Assembly: GCA_039808585.1 (NCBI GenBank)
Contig: JBDHTJ010000155.1
Span: 1 to 12,265 of the forward strand
Reading direction: 5' to 3'
DNA length: 12,265 nt
DNA from: AWTP1-13 sp039808585
GTDB lineage: Bacteria; Pseudomonadota; Alphaproteobacteria; Rhizobiales; Hyphomicrobiaceae
A model generated the notes under the pieces. The model saw only the letters and a list, made by a program, of their open reading frames with translations. It was not told the DNA's origin and ran no database searches. The translations under genes were made by a program, and so were the position numbers. Positions 1-6,925 of the stretch are shown here, in pieces. How positions within the stretch are numbered: the stretch's first letter is position 1; each line of letters opens with the position of its first letter.

Positions 1-707
1 GTGCGCGCCACGCCAAGGCCATTGAGGCGGCGCAGCTTCACCGCCATCTCCGCCATCTTCACCACGATGGGGATGCCGTTGATCACGGGTGCGCCGTCCA
101 CGGTGTGGCCGACGATGTCGGAGAACAGCAGCATCGGAATGCCGCCGCCGGGGATCAGCACATCCACGCCCTGCTTGACCAGCGGCTTGGCCTGATCGGC
201 AAACAGATCCACCACCCGCTCTGCCAGTGCGGCGTCCTCGTAGGCCTTGAGGATCTGCCCGGGCTCGAATGTCATGGCGTGCACGCCAGTCACGCGCTGC
301 TCAAGGCCATACTTGCGGATCTGGTGATGGAACCAGGGAATGAAGCGTGGATTGATGGTGACGATACCGGCGCGCTGGCCGAGCTGGCAGGCATAGAGCA
401 TCGAGGCTTCGCCGAGCGACACCACGGGAATGTCCACCACCGAGCGCGCCTCGTAGAGGCCCGCATCCTGGAAGTGGCCCATGACGAACGCGTCGTAGCC
501 CTCGCGTTCGGCGCGCACAGCGTTGCAAATCACCTCGCGGGCACAGCGGAACTCCACGATGGCGTGGGCATAGTTGTCGTGGGGCGTGATGCCGTGGATG
601 TCGACGGTGGTGCCCGGATCTACCACCTTGGCGAGATGCTTGCGGAGGCGGTCCCAATAGATGCGGCCGTTGGGCTCGTCGACGTAGCTCTGGTACCAGA
701 TGCGCAT
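1..707 (-). CDS. Asp/Glu/hydantoin racemase-fold protein, both catalytic Cys absent (3' partial)
   Basis: The visible 235 residues read as an Asp/Glu/hydantoin racemase superfamily protein, which also includes arylmalonate decarboxylase and maleate isomerase. It opens with MRIWYQSYVD, typical of the hydantoin racemase branch, followed by the first-domain block YDAFVMGHFQDAGL (71-84), the DIPVVSLGEA strand (92-101) and the second-domain block VDVLIPGGGIPM (181-192). In this family one Cys normally sits in each block (GCFxD and LGCxG). Here they are His78 and a Gly near 188, so two-cysteine racemisation is not expected. The start at 707 is chosen because it begins the conserved N-terminus and has a GGAG 10 bases upstream; a nearer ATG at 714 is out of frame. 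It lies 24 bases after the SDR gene, so it belongs to the operon. The C-terminus runs off the left edge. The function is unknown; an isomerase, decarboxylase or lyase acting on a pathway intermediate is possible. Confidence 0.8.
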   Translation of the reverse strand, partial: MRIWYQSYVDEPNGRIYWDRLRKHLAKVVDPGTTVDIHGITPHDNYAHAIVEFRCAREVICNAVRAEREGYDAFVMGHFQDAGLYEARSVVDIPVVSLGEASMLYACQLGQRAGIVTINPRFIPWFHHQIRKYGLEQRVTGVHAMTFEPGQILKAYEDAALAERVVDLFADQAKPLVKQGVDVLIPGGGIPMLLFSDIVGHTVDGAPVINGIPIVVKMAEMAVKLRRLNGLGVAR

Positions 708-731
708 GCGGCATGCTCTCCGTAAGAACGC

Positions 732-1460
732 CTAGATCGAAATCGTGCCGACACTCGCGCCGCCGCACACGTAGAGCAACTGGCCGGTGACGAAGCCGGC
801 CTCGGGGGCCGCGAAGAACATCACTGCGTTTGCCACATCGGCGGGGGTGCCGAGGCGCCTCACAGGGATTGCTTCGGCGAGCTTGGCGATACGAGGGTCG
901 CCCTTGGGCAGCACATCGTGGAACATCTCCGTTGCCTCGATCGGTCCCGGTGCCACGACGTTCACGGTGATGCCGTGCGGCGCCAGTTCCAGCGCCCAGG
1001 TGCGCGCCATGCCGACCATGCCGGACTTCGTCGCGGCGTATGCGGTGCGGGTGGCGAGGCCCACGGCTGCGCGCGAAGACATCAGGATGACGCGCCCGAA
1101 CTTGCCGGCCTTCATTGCGGGCAGGAATGCCTGGGTGAGTATCAACGCGGCGCCGAGATGCAGCTGGCTCAGCGCAGCAAGATCGGTTGCCGAGGCGTTC
1201 TCGATGAGATTTGCCCGCACGATGCCAGCATTGTGAACAACGTGCGTCACCTCGAACTTCTGCGCGATCTCGCGTGCGGCTTCCTCGGTGGCCTTGGCAT
1301 CGAACAGGTCGACGCTCATCTGCGTGAGATTGGGTACGGGGGCTGCGGTGCGCCGTGCGAGCGAGACCACGTGATAGCCTGCATCGATCATGCGTTGCAC
1401 GATCTCAGCCCCGATGCCGGCGCTGCCGCCGGTGACGACCGCGACGTTCTTGCCGCTCAT
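732..1460 (-). CDS. Short-chain dehydrogenase/reductase (SDR), catalytically intact
   Basis: This is a classical SDR of 242 residues, a cytoplasmic NAD(P)-dependent oxidoreductase. The cofactor loop TGGSAGIG is at 10-17 and HNAG at 76-79. The active site has Ser128, Tyr141 and Lys145 in YAATK, followed by PGPIEATEM (171-179). Arg36 and Arg37 after the second strand (LARR) hint at NADP(H) preference. The start at 1460 has a good ribosome site (AAGGGGAG, 6 bases away) and overlaps the stop of the upstream hydrolase gene in an ATGA, so the two are probably translationally coupled. Upstream extension of the open frame only shadows the hydrolase gene. FabG-like annotation would be generic. In an indole-acetate pathway a plausible substrate is dioxindole (secondary alcohol to isatin), but nothing in the sequence proves this. 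It could also partner the inactive SDR domain encoded two genes upstream. Confidence 0.9.
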   Translation of the reverse strand: MSGKNVAVVTGGSAGIGAEIVQRMIDAGYHVVSLARRTAAPVPNLTQMSVDLFDAKATEEAAREIAQKFEVTHVVHNAGIVRANLIENASATDLAALSQLHLGAALILTQAFLPAMKAGKFGRVILMSSRAAVGLATRTAYAATKSGMVGMARTWALELAPHGITVNVVAPGPIEATEMFHDVLPKGDPRIAKLAEAIPVRRLGTPADVANAVMFFAAPEAGFVTGQLLYVCGGASVGTISI

Positions 1461-2287
1461 GCCCCGCTCCCCTTGTCGCGTTCCACCAATGCCAGCACGC
1501 GCAGCGGACTTCCCGATCCGTGCCGGATCTTCAACGGCGGTGCGATGACCAGCGCGCCGGTTGGCGGCAGCTTGTCGAGATTGGCAAGACACTGCAGGCC
1601 ATAGCAGCCGTTGCCGTGCAGGATGTAGTGGGCGGGATAGGGCGGATCGAAATGATGGGCCTGGCCTGCGTCCGTGCCGATGGTTTCCGTTCCGAACCCC
1701 AGAATGTTGCGCTTCTCCACGAGCAGCCTGATGGCGGCGGGCGAAGGGCCGGGCGTATGTGCGCCATCCTCGCGCAAGTTCACGTAGCCGATCGCGTCGC
1801 GTTTCGACCAGTCGGTGCGCATCAATACCCAGCAGCCGGCCGGAATGCGGCCGTGCTGCGCTTCCCAGGCCTCGATGTGGCTCGGCTCGAGAAGGAAGTC
1901 GGGATCCTTGGCACAGGCGGCCGCGCAATCGATGACGCAGGCGGGCGCCACCTGCTGCTGGACCGGGAATGCATCGACCGTGTTGTGTGGCAGGTCGCGG
2001 CCGGATACCCAGTGAATGGGCGCATCGAAGTGCGTGCCCGTGTGCTCGGAAAGCGTGATCTGGTTCCAGTACCAGGCCGGTCCGCGCTCGTCATAGCGCG
2101 AGATCTCCTCCATCCGGAAGGGCGTGCATTGGCCGAGTTCCGGCGGCAGCACCAGCGTCGGCATGTCGGACGACAAGGTCTGCGTGAGGTCGACGACCTC
2201 GACCCTGCCGCTCGCCAGCGCTGCGGCAAACGCCGCGAGCGTGCCGGCTTTGGCGGGTGTGCTTTTTGCTGTGGCGGATTTCGTCAT
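1457..2287 (-). CDS. Cyclase-family metal-dependent hydrolase, isatin hydrolase-like
   Basis: The 276-residue protein belongs to the putative cyclase family that contains kynurenine formamidase and isatin hydrolase. The family's metal-binding signature HxGTHxDxPxH is present as HTGTHFDAPIH (82-92), giving His82, His86, Asp88 and His92 as likely ligands or catalytic residues. DLTQTLSSDMP (33-43) is the usual first strand, and a His-rich C-terminal region follows (AHHFDPPYPAHYILHG). Known members hydrolyse cyclic amides or formamides; isatin hydrolase opens isatin to isatinate with Mn2+. In this operon that activity would follow dioxygenation and side-chain removal of indole-acetate. The start at 2287 has AAGG upstream and lies 10 bases after the previous stop; the 3' end overlaps the SDR gene by 4 bases. 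Residues 1-27 are low-complexity (Ala, Lys, Ser, Thr) and are probably a flexible tail. The family call is firm and the isatin substrate inferred. Confidence 0.88.
   Translation of the reverse strand: MTKSATAKSTPAKAGTLAAFAAALASGRVEVVDLTQTLSSDMPTLVLPPELGQCTPFRMEEISRYDERGPAWYWNQITLSEHTGTHFDAPIHWVSGRDLPHNTVDAFPVQQQVAPACVIDCAAACAKDPDFLLEPSHIEAWEAQHGRIPAGCWVLMRTDWSKRDAIGYVNLREDGAHTPGPSPAAIRLLVEKRNILGFGTETIGTDAGQAHHFDPPYPAHYILHGNGCYGLQCLANLDKLPPTGALVIAPPLKIRHGSGSPLRVLALVERDKGSGA
1467..1474 (-). promoter_or_regulatory. Shine-Dalgarno site of the SDR gene
   Basis: AAGGGGAG on the minus strand lies 6 bases upstream of the ATG at 1460, within the end of the hydrolase gene. It supports the short 242-residue SDR over the much longer open frame that continues upstream. 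Confidence 0.75.
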
Positions 2288-2297
2288 GGCACAACCT

Positions 2298-3536
2298 TCA
2301 TCCGAGCTCGCGCTCGATCGCCTTGGGGTTCAGCGCAAGACGGCTCTTCACGTCCTGCGCGATGTCGCCCACGTGCACGTCCTCGAGCCCTCGCTTGAGC
2401 GCATCCACGACGGCATTCGCGACCTGCGAGGGTGCGACTTTCGGGGGCGGCACCTGCTGGTACCACTCGGTCTCGAGCGGGCCGGTGAACACGTTGATGA
2501 CGCGAACGCCGCCGGGACGCATCTCGGCCCGCAGCGATTGCGCGGCCGACAGCATCGCTGCCTGCGAGGCGGAATGCGCGCCGAAGGCCGGCCAGTTCAC
2601 CTGCGCATAGACGGAAAGGATGTTCACCCAGGCGCAGGCGCTGTTGGTGCCGTCCGCGCCGCGGAACCGCATGGTCGGTCCGAATGCCTGCGCGAGGCGG
2701 ATCAGCCCCAAGTAGCCGGACTCGAGTTCTTCGCGTGCCACGCTGACGCCCTTGCGGTCGAGAAGCCCGCCAGCGCGAATGTGCTCTGCCGTGTTGATCA
2801 GGATGTCGACTTTGGCGCCGATCTCGCCGGCAAGCTCGCTGACCGTGTCGGTGTCGGTTACGTCGAGCGGGACGATCTCGACGCCCTTGATCTTGGCCAG
2901 CATCTCGCGCGCCGGCGTGGGCTTCCAGGGCTCCGCCAATCCGGCGAAGATGATCGAGGCGCCGGCGCCCGCAAGTGCGGCCACCATGGCCTGGCCCACC
3001 GCCGTGCGCGCGTCGGTTACAAGCACGCGGCGGAACTTCGGGTCGAGCGTCATCTCGCGCAGCTGGGGATCGTCGGCCATGTGCGGCGTCTCCTTCTCCG
3101 GCAGCGCGAAGGCCACTGCCTGTCCGCTCTTGTCGAGCTTCCATTCGAGCCGCGTGCGCTCACCCTCGCGTACATCACCGTGCAGGTGGGCGATGACGGA
3201 GGGACCCGCATCGAGCACCACCGTGCCGATGCGCCAGGGTGTGCGCTCGCGAAAATAGGGATCGGTCGATGTGCGGATGATGGTCTGTGCTGCGATCCTG
3301 CCGCCGTTGCTCACGTCCTTGAGCGCGATGCGGGCTGAAAGGCACTGCGGGCAGGCGTCGCGGGGCGGATAGTGCACGGCGCCGCACTCGAGGCAGCCGG
3401 GAAGCGCGAAGCGTCCTTCTGCTGCGGCAACGGTGAGGACTTGCGCCGAGCGGCTGCGGATGCCGGATGGCAGCAGCGGCAGGCGCGTGCGCTTCAGCGG
3501 GTTCTTGCGTTTCGGCGGGACGAGGGGCTCGGTCAT
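2298..3536 (-). CDS. DUF35 OB-fold protein fused to a degenerate SDR domain
   Basis: A 412-residue two-domain protein. Residues about 25-145 are a DUF35 (ChsH2/BbsA-like) zinc ribbon plus OB fold, with zinc cysteines Cys48, Cys51, Cys62 and Cys65 (CLEC...ACPQC). Such domains bind and stabilise thiolase-fold partners, and in steroid side-chain cleavage they form the aldolase with Ltp2. Residues about 166-412 have an SDR fold, but key positions are changed. The glycine loop is TDARTAVG (174-181), NNAG is NTAE (248-251), and the catalytic YxxxK is HSASQ (His321, Gln325); only Ser308 remains. Cofactor binding and dehydrogenase activity are therefore unlikely. It starts 4 bases after the thiolase gene, which fits a tight complex with that protein, and ends 10 bases before the hydrolase gene. 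The SDR half may be a scaffold or a dimerisation partner for the intact SDR downstream. Domain calls are firm and the role is inferred. Confidence 0.88.
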   Translation of the reverse strand: MTEPLVPPKRKNPLKRTRLPLLPSGIRSRSAQVLTVAAAEGRFALPGCLECGAVHYPPRDACPQCLSARIALKDVSNGGRIAAQTIIRTSTDPYFRERTPWRIGTVVLDAGPSVIAHLHGDVREGERTRLEWKLDKSGQAVAFALPEKETPHMADDPQLREMTLDPKFRRVLVTDARTAVGQAMVAALAGAGASIIFAGLAEPWKPTPAREMLAKIKGVEIVPLDVTDTDTVSELAGEIGAKVDILINTAEHIRAGGLLDRKGVSVAREELESGYLGLIRLAQAFGPTMRFRGADGTNSACAWVNILSVYAQVNWPAFGAHSASQAAMLSAAQSLRAEMRPGGVRVINVFTGPLETEWYQQVPPPKVAPSQVANAVVDALKRGLEDVHVGDIAQDVKSRLALNPKAIERELG

Positions 3537-3540
3537 CGTC

Positions 3541-4722
3541 TCAGGCCCTTCCGAGGATTGCGGCGCATGACGCGAGCCCGCGGTCGTACGTGATCATGCC
3601 GAAACCCGAGACGAGGCCGACCTTCGCGTCGGGCACCTGGCCACCCAGTGTCTCGCCCGTGAGCTGCCGCACGGCCTCGACGAGGCCCAGATAGCCACCT
3701 GCGCACCCGGCTTGCCCTACGGAAAGCTGCCCGCCGCTGGTGTTGTGCGGGCAGGTCCCATCGAAGGTGAAAGTGTTGCCCCGCACGAAGGCGGCTGCAC
3801 CGCCTTTTTCGCACAGGCCCAGCTCTTCTAGCTGCATCATGGAGATCACGGGATAGTCGTCGTAGGTCTCCACGAAATCCACCGCGCCGCGCTTCAGCCC
3901 GGCCATGCCGTAGAGTTCGTCAAGGTCGCGCTCCCAGCCGCCGCGCTCCTGGATGGCATCGCCAGGGAAGGCGTTGTGACGCTCGATGCTGCCCAGGATG
4001 CGCACGAACGGCAGCCCGCGCTCCTTCGCGATATCCTCGCGCATGACGAGAAACGCCTCGGCGCCTGCGCACGGCATCACGCAGTCGAAGAGATGGATCG
4101 GATCGGCGATGGCGCGCGCGCCGATGTACTCTTCGAGCGTCAGCTTCTTCTTCATCAGCGCGTGGGGGAACTTCAGTGCATTGTCCCGCTGGGCGACGGC
4201 AAGCTTGCCGGTATCCTCGCGCGTTGCGCCGGTCAGCCGCATATAGTTGTTCATGATCAGCGCGAAATTCGCATTCGGGCCGCCCGAGCCATAAGGGTAG
4301 ACGGCGTCCTGCGCGAAGCGGCTGAAGGTGGAGAGCGTGCGCCGGAAGCTGTCGACGTGGTTGGTGTCGCCAGCAACGCACGCAGCGATATCGCAATCGC
4401 CGGCCTGTACCGCGCGCGCAGCCTTGCGCAACGCGAGGATGCCGCTTGCGCCGCCCACCGGGATATGATCGAGCCAGCGGGGCGACAGGCCATAGTGCTG
4501 AGTGAGGCCAATGGTGGTGTCGGGCGCCAGCGTGAAGCTCGAGACGGAGAGGCCATCGATATCGGCGGGCTTAATGCCGGCCCTCTCGACGAGCCCGCGC
4601 AGCGCGCGGCCGATCCACCAGTGCGCGCTGTTGATCGAGTAGCGGCGATAGGGAACCGTGACGGGTGCGCACACGGCGACGCCCTCGTAGCCCTTGCGCC
4701 GGCTGGTGTGGATCGCCGCCAT
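3541..4722 (-). CDS. Thiolase-superfamily protein, Cys-less, probable acyl-CoA retro-aldolase
   Basis: A 393-residue thiolase-fold protein of the lipid-transfer/acetyl-CoA acetyltransferase-like branch. The usual CxSG nucleophile loop reads GGASG (90-94), with Gly91 where the catalytic Cys should be. The C-terminal motif that normally reads GHPxGxxG is GQAGCAGG (336-343), so His is replaced by Gln337. NTSGGQLS (327-334) is intact. Claisen condensation or thiolysis is therefore unlikely. In the steroid enzyme Ltp2 a similarly altered thiolase site performs a retro-aldol cleavage of a tertiary beta-hydroxyacyl-CoA, using tyrosines by my recollection; Tyr287, Tyr290 and Tyr344 are candidates here. 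The next gene supplies the DUF35 partner such enzymes need. The proposed reaction is dioxindole-3-acetyl-CoA to isatin plus acetyl-CoA. The start ATG has no clear Shine-Dalgarno sequence; an in-frame TAG 18 bases upstream excludes a longer version, and a 16-codon frame ends just before it. Confidence 0.87.
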   Translation of the reverse strand: MAAIHTSRRKGYEGVAVCAPVTVPYRRYSINSAHWWIGRALRGLVERAGIKPADIDGLSVSSFTLAPDTTIGLTQHYGLSPRWLDHIPVGGASGILALRKAARAVQAGDCDIAACVAGDTNHVDSFRRTLSTFSRFAQDAVYPYGSGGPNANFALIMNNYMRLTGATREDTGKLAVAQRDNALKFPHALMKKKLTLEEYIGARAIADPIHLFDCVMPCAGAEAFLVMREDIAKERGLPFVRILGSIERHNAFPGDAIQERGGWERDLDELYGMAGLKRGAVDFVETYDDYPVISMMQLEELGLCEKGGAAAFVRGNTFTFDGTCPHNTSGGQLSVGQAGCAGGYLGLVEAVRQLTGETLGGQVPDAKVGLVSGFGMITYDRGLASCAAILGRA

Positions 4723-4723
4723 C

Positions 4724-4774
4724 TCAGGTGTTGCGCCCTATCACGCCGAATATTGCCGTGCCGCGTTGCATCAT
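4724..4774 (-). other. 16-codon open frame between ligase and thiolase genes
   Basis: The 48-base gap between the ligase stop and the thiolase start holds a short open frame, ATGATG to TGA, predicted as MMQRGTAIFGVIGRNT. Its first ATG overlaps the ligase stop as ATGA, the same arrangement as two real junctions in this operon, and its stop lies one base before the thiolase ATG. The thiolase ATG itself lacks a good ribosome site, so translation of this frame could deliver ribosomes to it. The peptide also resembles a canonical thiolase N-terminal strand (AIxGxGRT), although the thiolase has its own copy of that strand. It may be a coupling leader, a remnant of an older start, or chance. Confidence 0.3.
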
Positions 4775-6414
4775 GCCGCACGCTTCTTCATGCTGCGCGT
4801 GTCGATGATGTCGGCGCCCGCCAGCAGCTGCGCCACGAGATCCTTGAGTGCGCCGCGCTGGATCTTCTGCGTCGAGGTGAGCGGGAGGACATCGACAAAA
4901 GCGATCAGTCCAGGCGCCTTGTAGTAGGCGAGCCGCTCCAGACTGTAAGTGACGATGTCGCGCGCCAATGCCTGCCGCTCGGGCTGTGATGCCGGCAGGT
5001 CGCGCGCCACGATGCAGGCGAAAACCTCGTCGCCGCGCACCTCGTCCGGCGCGGCGGCAACCGCCACAGCGGCGACGCGCGGGTGCTGCTGCAGCACGCT
5101 CTCGACTTCGACCGCGGAAATGTTCTCGCCGGAGCGGCGGATCACGTTCTTCTTGCGGTCGACGAAGCAGAGATAGCCTGCGGCGTCGCGCCGGACCACG
5201 TCGCCGGTGTGGAACCAGCCGCCGGCCCAGGCCTCTGCCGTTGCGGCAGCATCCTTGAGATACTCGCGCGCGAAGCCGTGCCGCGGGTCGGCGCCCGCCC
5301 GGCGAACCAGCAACTCGCCGTTCTCGCCGGGTGCAACGTCGCGCGCTTCGTCGTCGACCACGCGCACCTCCGCCTCGGGGCCTGGCCGGCCGAAGCAGTT
5401 CGTGCCGACATGGCGGGGCTCGCGGCTTGCTGCGATGACCACGCCGCCGCCGGTTTCGGTCATCGCCCAGGCCTCGATGAGCGGGAAGCCGAAGCGCGCC
5501 TCGAAGGGGGCGTGCAGGCGCCTGTCGACACCGGCGCCGAAGCCGAAGCGTACCTCGTGCTGCTGGTCGGCTGGGCTTTCCGGCGCGCTCATCAGCATCG
5601 GCGGCATCACGCCGAGATAATGCACGATGGTCGCGCGGCTGCGGCGCACGCTGTCCCACCAGGTCTTGGGATGGAAGCGGTCGAGCACCGTGAGGCAGCC
5701 GCCGCTTGCGATCATGGCCATTGTCGACGTGGCCATGGCATTCATATGGAAGAGCGGGAGCGGGGTGAGCATACGCTCCTCGCCGTCACGCATGGTCATC
5801 AGGCCGCCGGCGCCAACGTACCATTCGCCGCTGTTGAGGAAATAGGTGTTGGTGAGCACGCAGCCCTTGGGGCGGCTCGTCGTGCCGGACGTATAGAGAA
5901 GCGCGCATTCGGTATCGCGCGACGGCGCCTCGTTCGTGCGCCCAGCCGCGATGGCTGGAATATCTGCGTCGGGGCCGAACACCGCAATGTTGCGGCCGGC
6001 CGTGGTGGCAGCCTTGCGCAGGTCGTCCTGCCTCTCCGGGATGGCCAGGGCACCAACCATTTCCGAATGCGCAATGACGTACTCGACTTCCGAGGAGCGC
6101 AGGTCCGGATTGATCGGCACAACCGAGACGCCGAGGCTGTTCAGCGCCAGCCAGTGGCTGAAAAAAGCTGGTCGGTTCTGCAAGAGTATGCCGACGCGCT
6201 GGCCGTGGCCGTAGCCACGCGCGGCATAGAGTGCCGCGAGCGTGCCGGCGGCCGTGGCCATCTGCGCATATGTGATCTCGCCCGATGCGATGCCGTAGGC
6301 CGCCGCGGTTTCCGGCAGGACGTTGAGAAAAGGGCGCGCGCCGAAGCGTGCGGCCGTGGCAGCGAACGCCTGATGAACCGTCTGCGGTTTCGGCGTGGGC
6401 TTCGGCGCGGTCAT
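4771..6414 (-). CDS. AMP-forming acyl-CoA synthetase (ANL superfamily)
   Basis: The 547-residue enzyme activates a carboxylic acid to its CoA thioester through an acyl-adenylate. ANL core motifs are all present: the P-loop YTSGTTSRPKG (174-184), AWAMTETG (315-322), HTGD (402-405), the hinge DRKKNVIRRSGENIS (419-433) and the adenylation lysine Lys517 in STQKIQRG. It most resembles the carnitine/crotonobetaine-CoA ligase (CaiC-like) group, but substrate cannot be read from motifs. In this operon the likely substrate is the dioxygenated product of indole-acetate, giving the beta-hydroxyacyl-CoA needed by the thiolase-like enzyme. I place the start at 6414 rather than an in-frame Met 17 codons earlier: it gives a normal N-terminus, has AAGG 8 bases upstream, and does not overlap the dioxygenase small-subunit gene, which ends 11 bases before it. 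Confidence 0.93.
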   Translation of the reverse strand: MTAPKPTPKPQTVHQAFAATAARFGARPFLNVLPETAAAYGIASGEITYAQMATAAGTLAALYAARGYGHGQRVGILLQNRPAFFSHWLALNSLGVSVVPINPDLRSSEVEYVIAHSEMVGALAIPERQDDLRKAATTAGRNIAVFGPDADIPAIAAGRTNEAPSRDTECALLYTSGTTSRPKGCVLTNTYFLNSGEWYVGAGGLMTMRDGEERMLTPLPLFHMNAMATSTMAMIASGGCLTVLDRFHPKTWWDSVRRSRATIVHYLGVMPPMLMSAPESPADQQHEVRFGFGAGVDRRLHAPFEARFGFPLIEAWAMTETGGGVVIAASREPRHVGTNCFGRPGPEAEVRVVDDEARDVAPGENGELLVRRAGADPRHGFAREYLKDAAATAEAWAGGWFHTGDVVRRDAAGYLCFVDRKKNVIRRSGENISAVEVESVLQQHPRVAAVAVAAAPDEVRGDEVFACIVARDLPASQPERQALARDIVTYSLERLAYYKAPGLIAFVDVLPLTSTQKIQRGALKDLVAQLLAGADIIDTRSMKKRAA

Positions 6415-6425
6415 GGCCTCGACCT

Positions 6426-6917
6426 TCACATGAACAGCTGGATGTTGCCGAAGGCCGCGTCGCAATTGACGAGGTCGACGCGCTTCATGCGGATCTTGAG
6501 CCTGCCGCCGTCCACGCTGAGCGTGTGCCGTGCCCAGCCCGCAAAAAGCTGCTGCTCGTCGAGGCGCGTTTCCACGTAGTGGAAGGGCGTGTAGGTCTCG
6601 TAGACGTTTGCGGCTTCGTCGCGCTTATCGACGACAGGCATTTGCAGGACGTGATGGCAACGGCTTTTCGGCTTTTGCGAAAAGGTGCGGTTACCCTTCA
6701 GGCGCTCCACGCGGACGCGCAGCAGCAACTTGTCCTCGTCCATCAGGGAGGCGGTGAGCTTGCGATCGGTCTGGCCCCATTCGAGCGGCATCCAATAGCG
6801 GCCGTCCTCGGCGAAGAGATCGAGCCACTCCTCGAAGCGGTGCTCGTCGAGCATGCGCGCTTCCCGGTAGACGAACTGCGCAAGCTCAGTATCGGTGGGA
6901 ATGTCGATGTGGGTCAT
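6426..6917 (-). CDS. iadE: Rieske aromatic-ring dioxygenase, small (beta) subunit
   Basis: A 163-residue SnoaL/NTF2-fold beta subunit of an aromatic-ring-hydroxylating dioxygenase. The hallmark N-terminal helix and strand are clear (FVYREARMLDEHRFEEWLDL from 15 and the following GRYWMP), as are the conserved SRCHHV (85-90) and the C-terminal KRVDLVNCDA (145-154). It carries no cofactor; in this family it supports the alpha3beta3 assembly of the terminal oxygenase. The start at 6917 gives the normal family length and has GAGG 6 bases upstream, 8 bases after the alpha-subunit stop. An upstream in-frame Met (22 codons earlier) would overlap the alpha gene. The symbol is by analogy with the IadDE indole-acetate dioxygenase as I recall it, supported by gene order (C, D, E) but not checked by alignment. 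Confidence 0.9.
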   Translation of the reverse strand: MTHIDIPTDTELAQFVYREARMLDEHRFEEWLDLFAEDGRYWMPLEWGQTDRKLTASLMDEDKLLLRVRVERLKGNRTFSQKPKSRCHHVLQMPVVDKRDEAANVYETYTPFHYVETRLDEQQLFAGWARHTLSVDGGRLKIRMKRVDLVNCDAAFGNIQLFM

Positions 6918-6925
6918 CGCGGGCC

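Noticed and set aside
301..768. Minus-strand open frame of 155 codons over the racemase start
   Set aside because: It is Arg/His-rich and motif-free. The alternative frame from 707 encodes a clear racemase-fold protein.
1461..1928. N-terminal extension of the SDR to 398 residues
   Set aside because: The extra part is an out-of-frame reading of the hydrolase gene. The ATG at 1460 has a strong ribosome site and starts the normal SDR fold.
2124..3338. Plus-strand open frame (404 codons) opposite the DUF35-SDR gene
   Set aside because: No domain is recognised; the minus strand holds the zinc ribbon and SDR fold.
4723..4770. Terminator or promoter in the largest gap
   Set aside because: I see no convincing GC-rich hairpin followed by a T run and no -35/-10 pair on the minus strand. 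The gap is only 48 bases and the genes on both sides are co-oriented.
5083..6579. Long plus-strand open frame (498 codons) opposite the acyl-CoA synthetase
   Set aside because: It has no recognisable domain and lies opposite a gene with every ANL motif. Long antisense frames are expected in GC-rich coding DNA.
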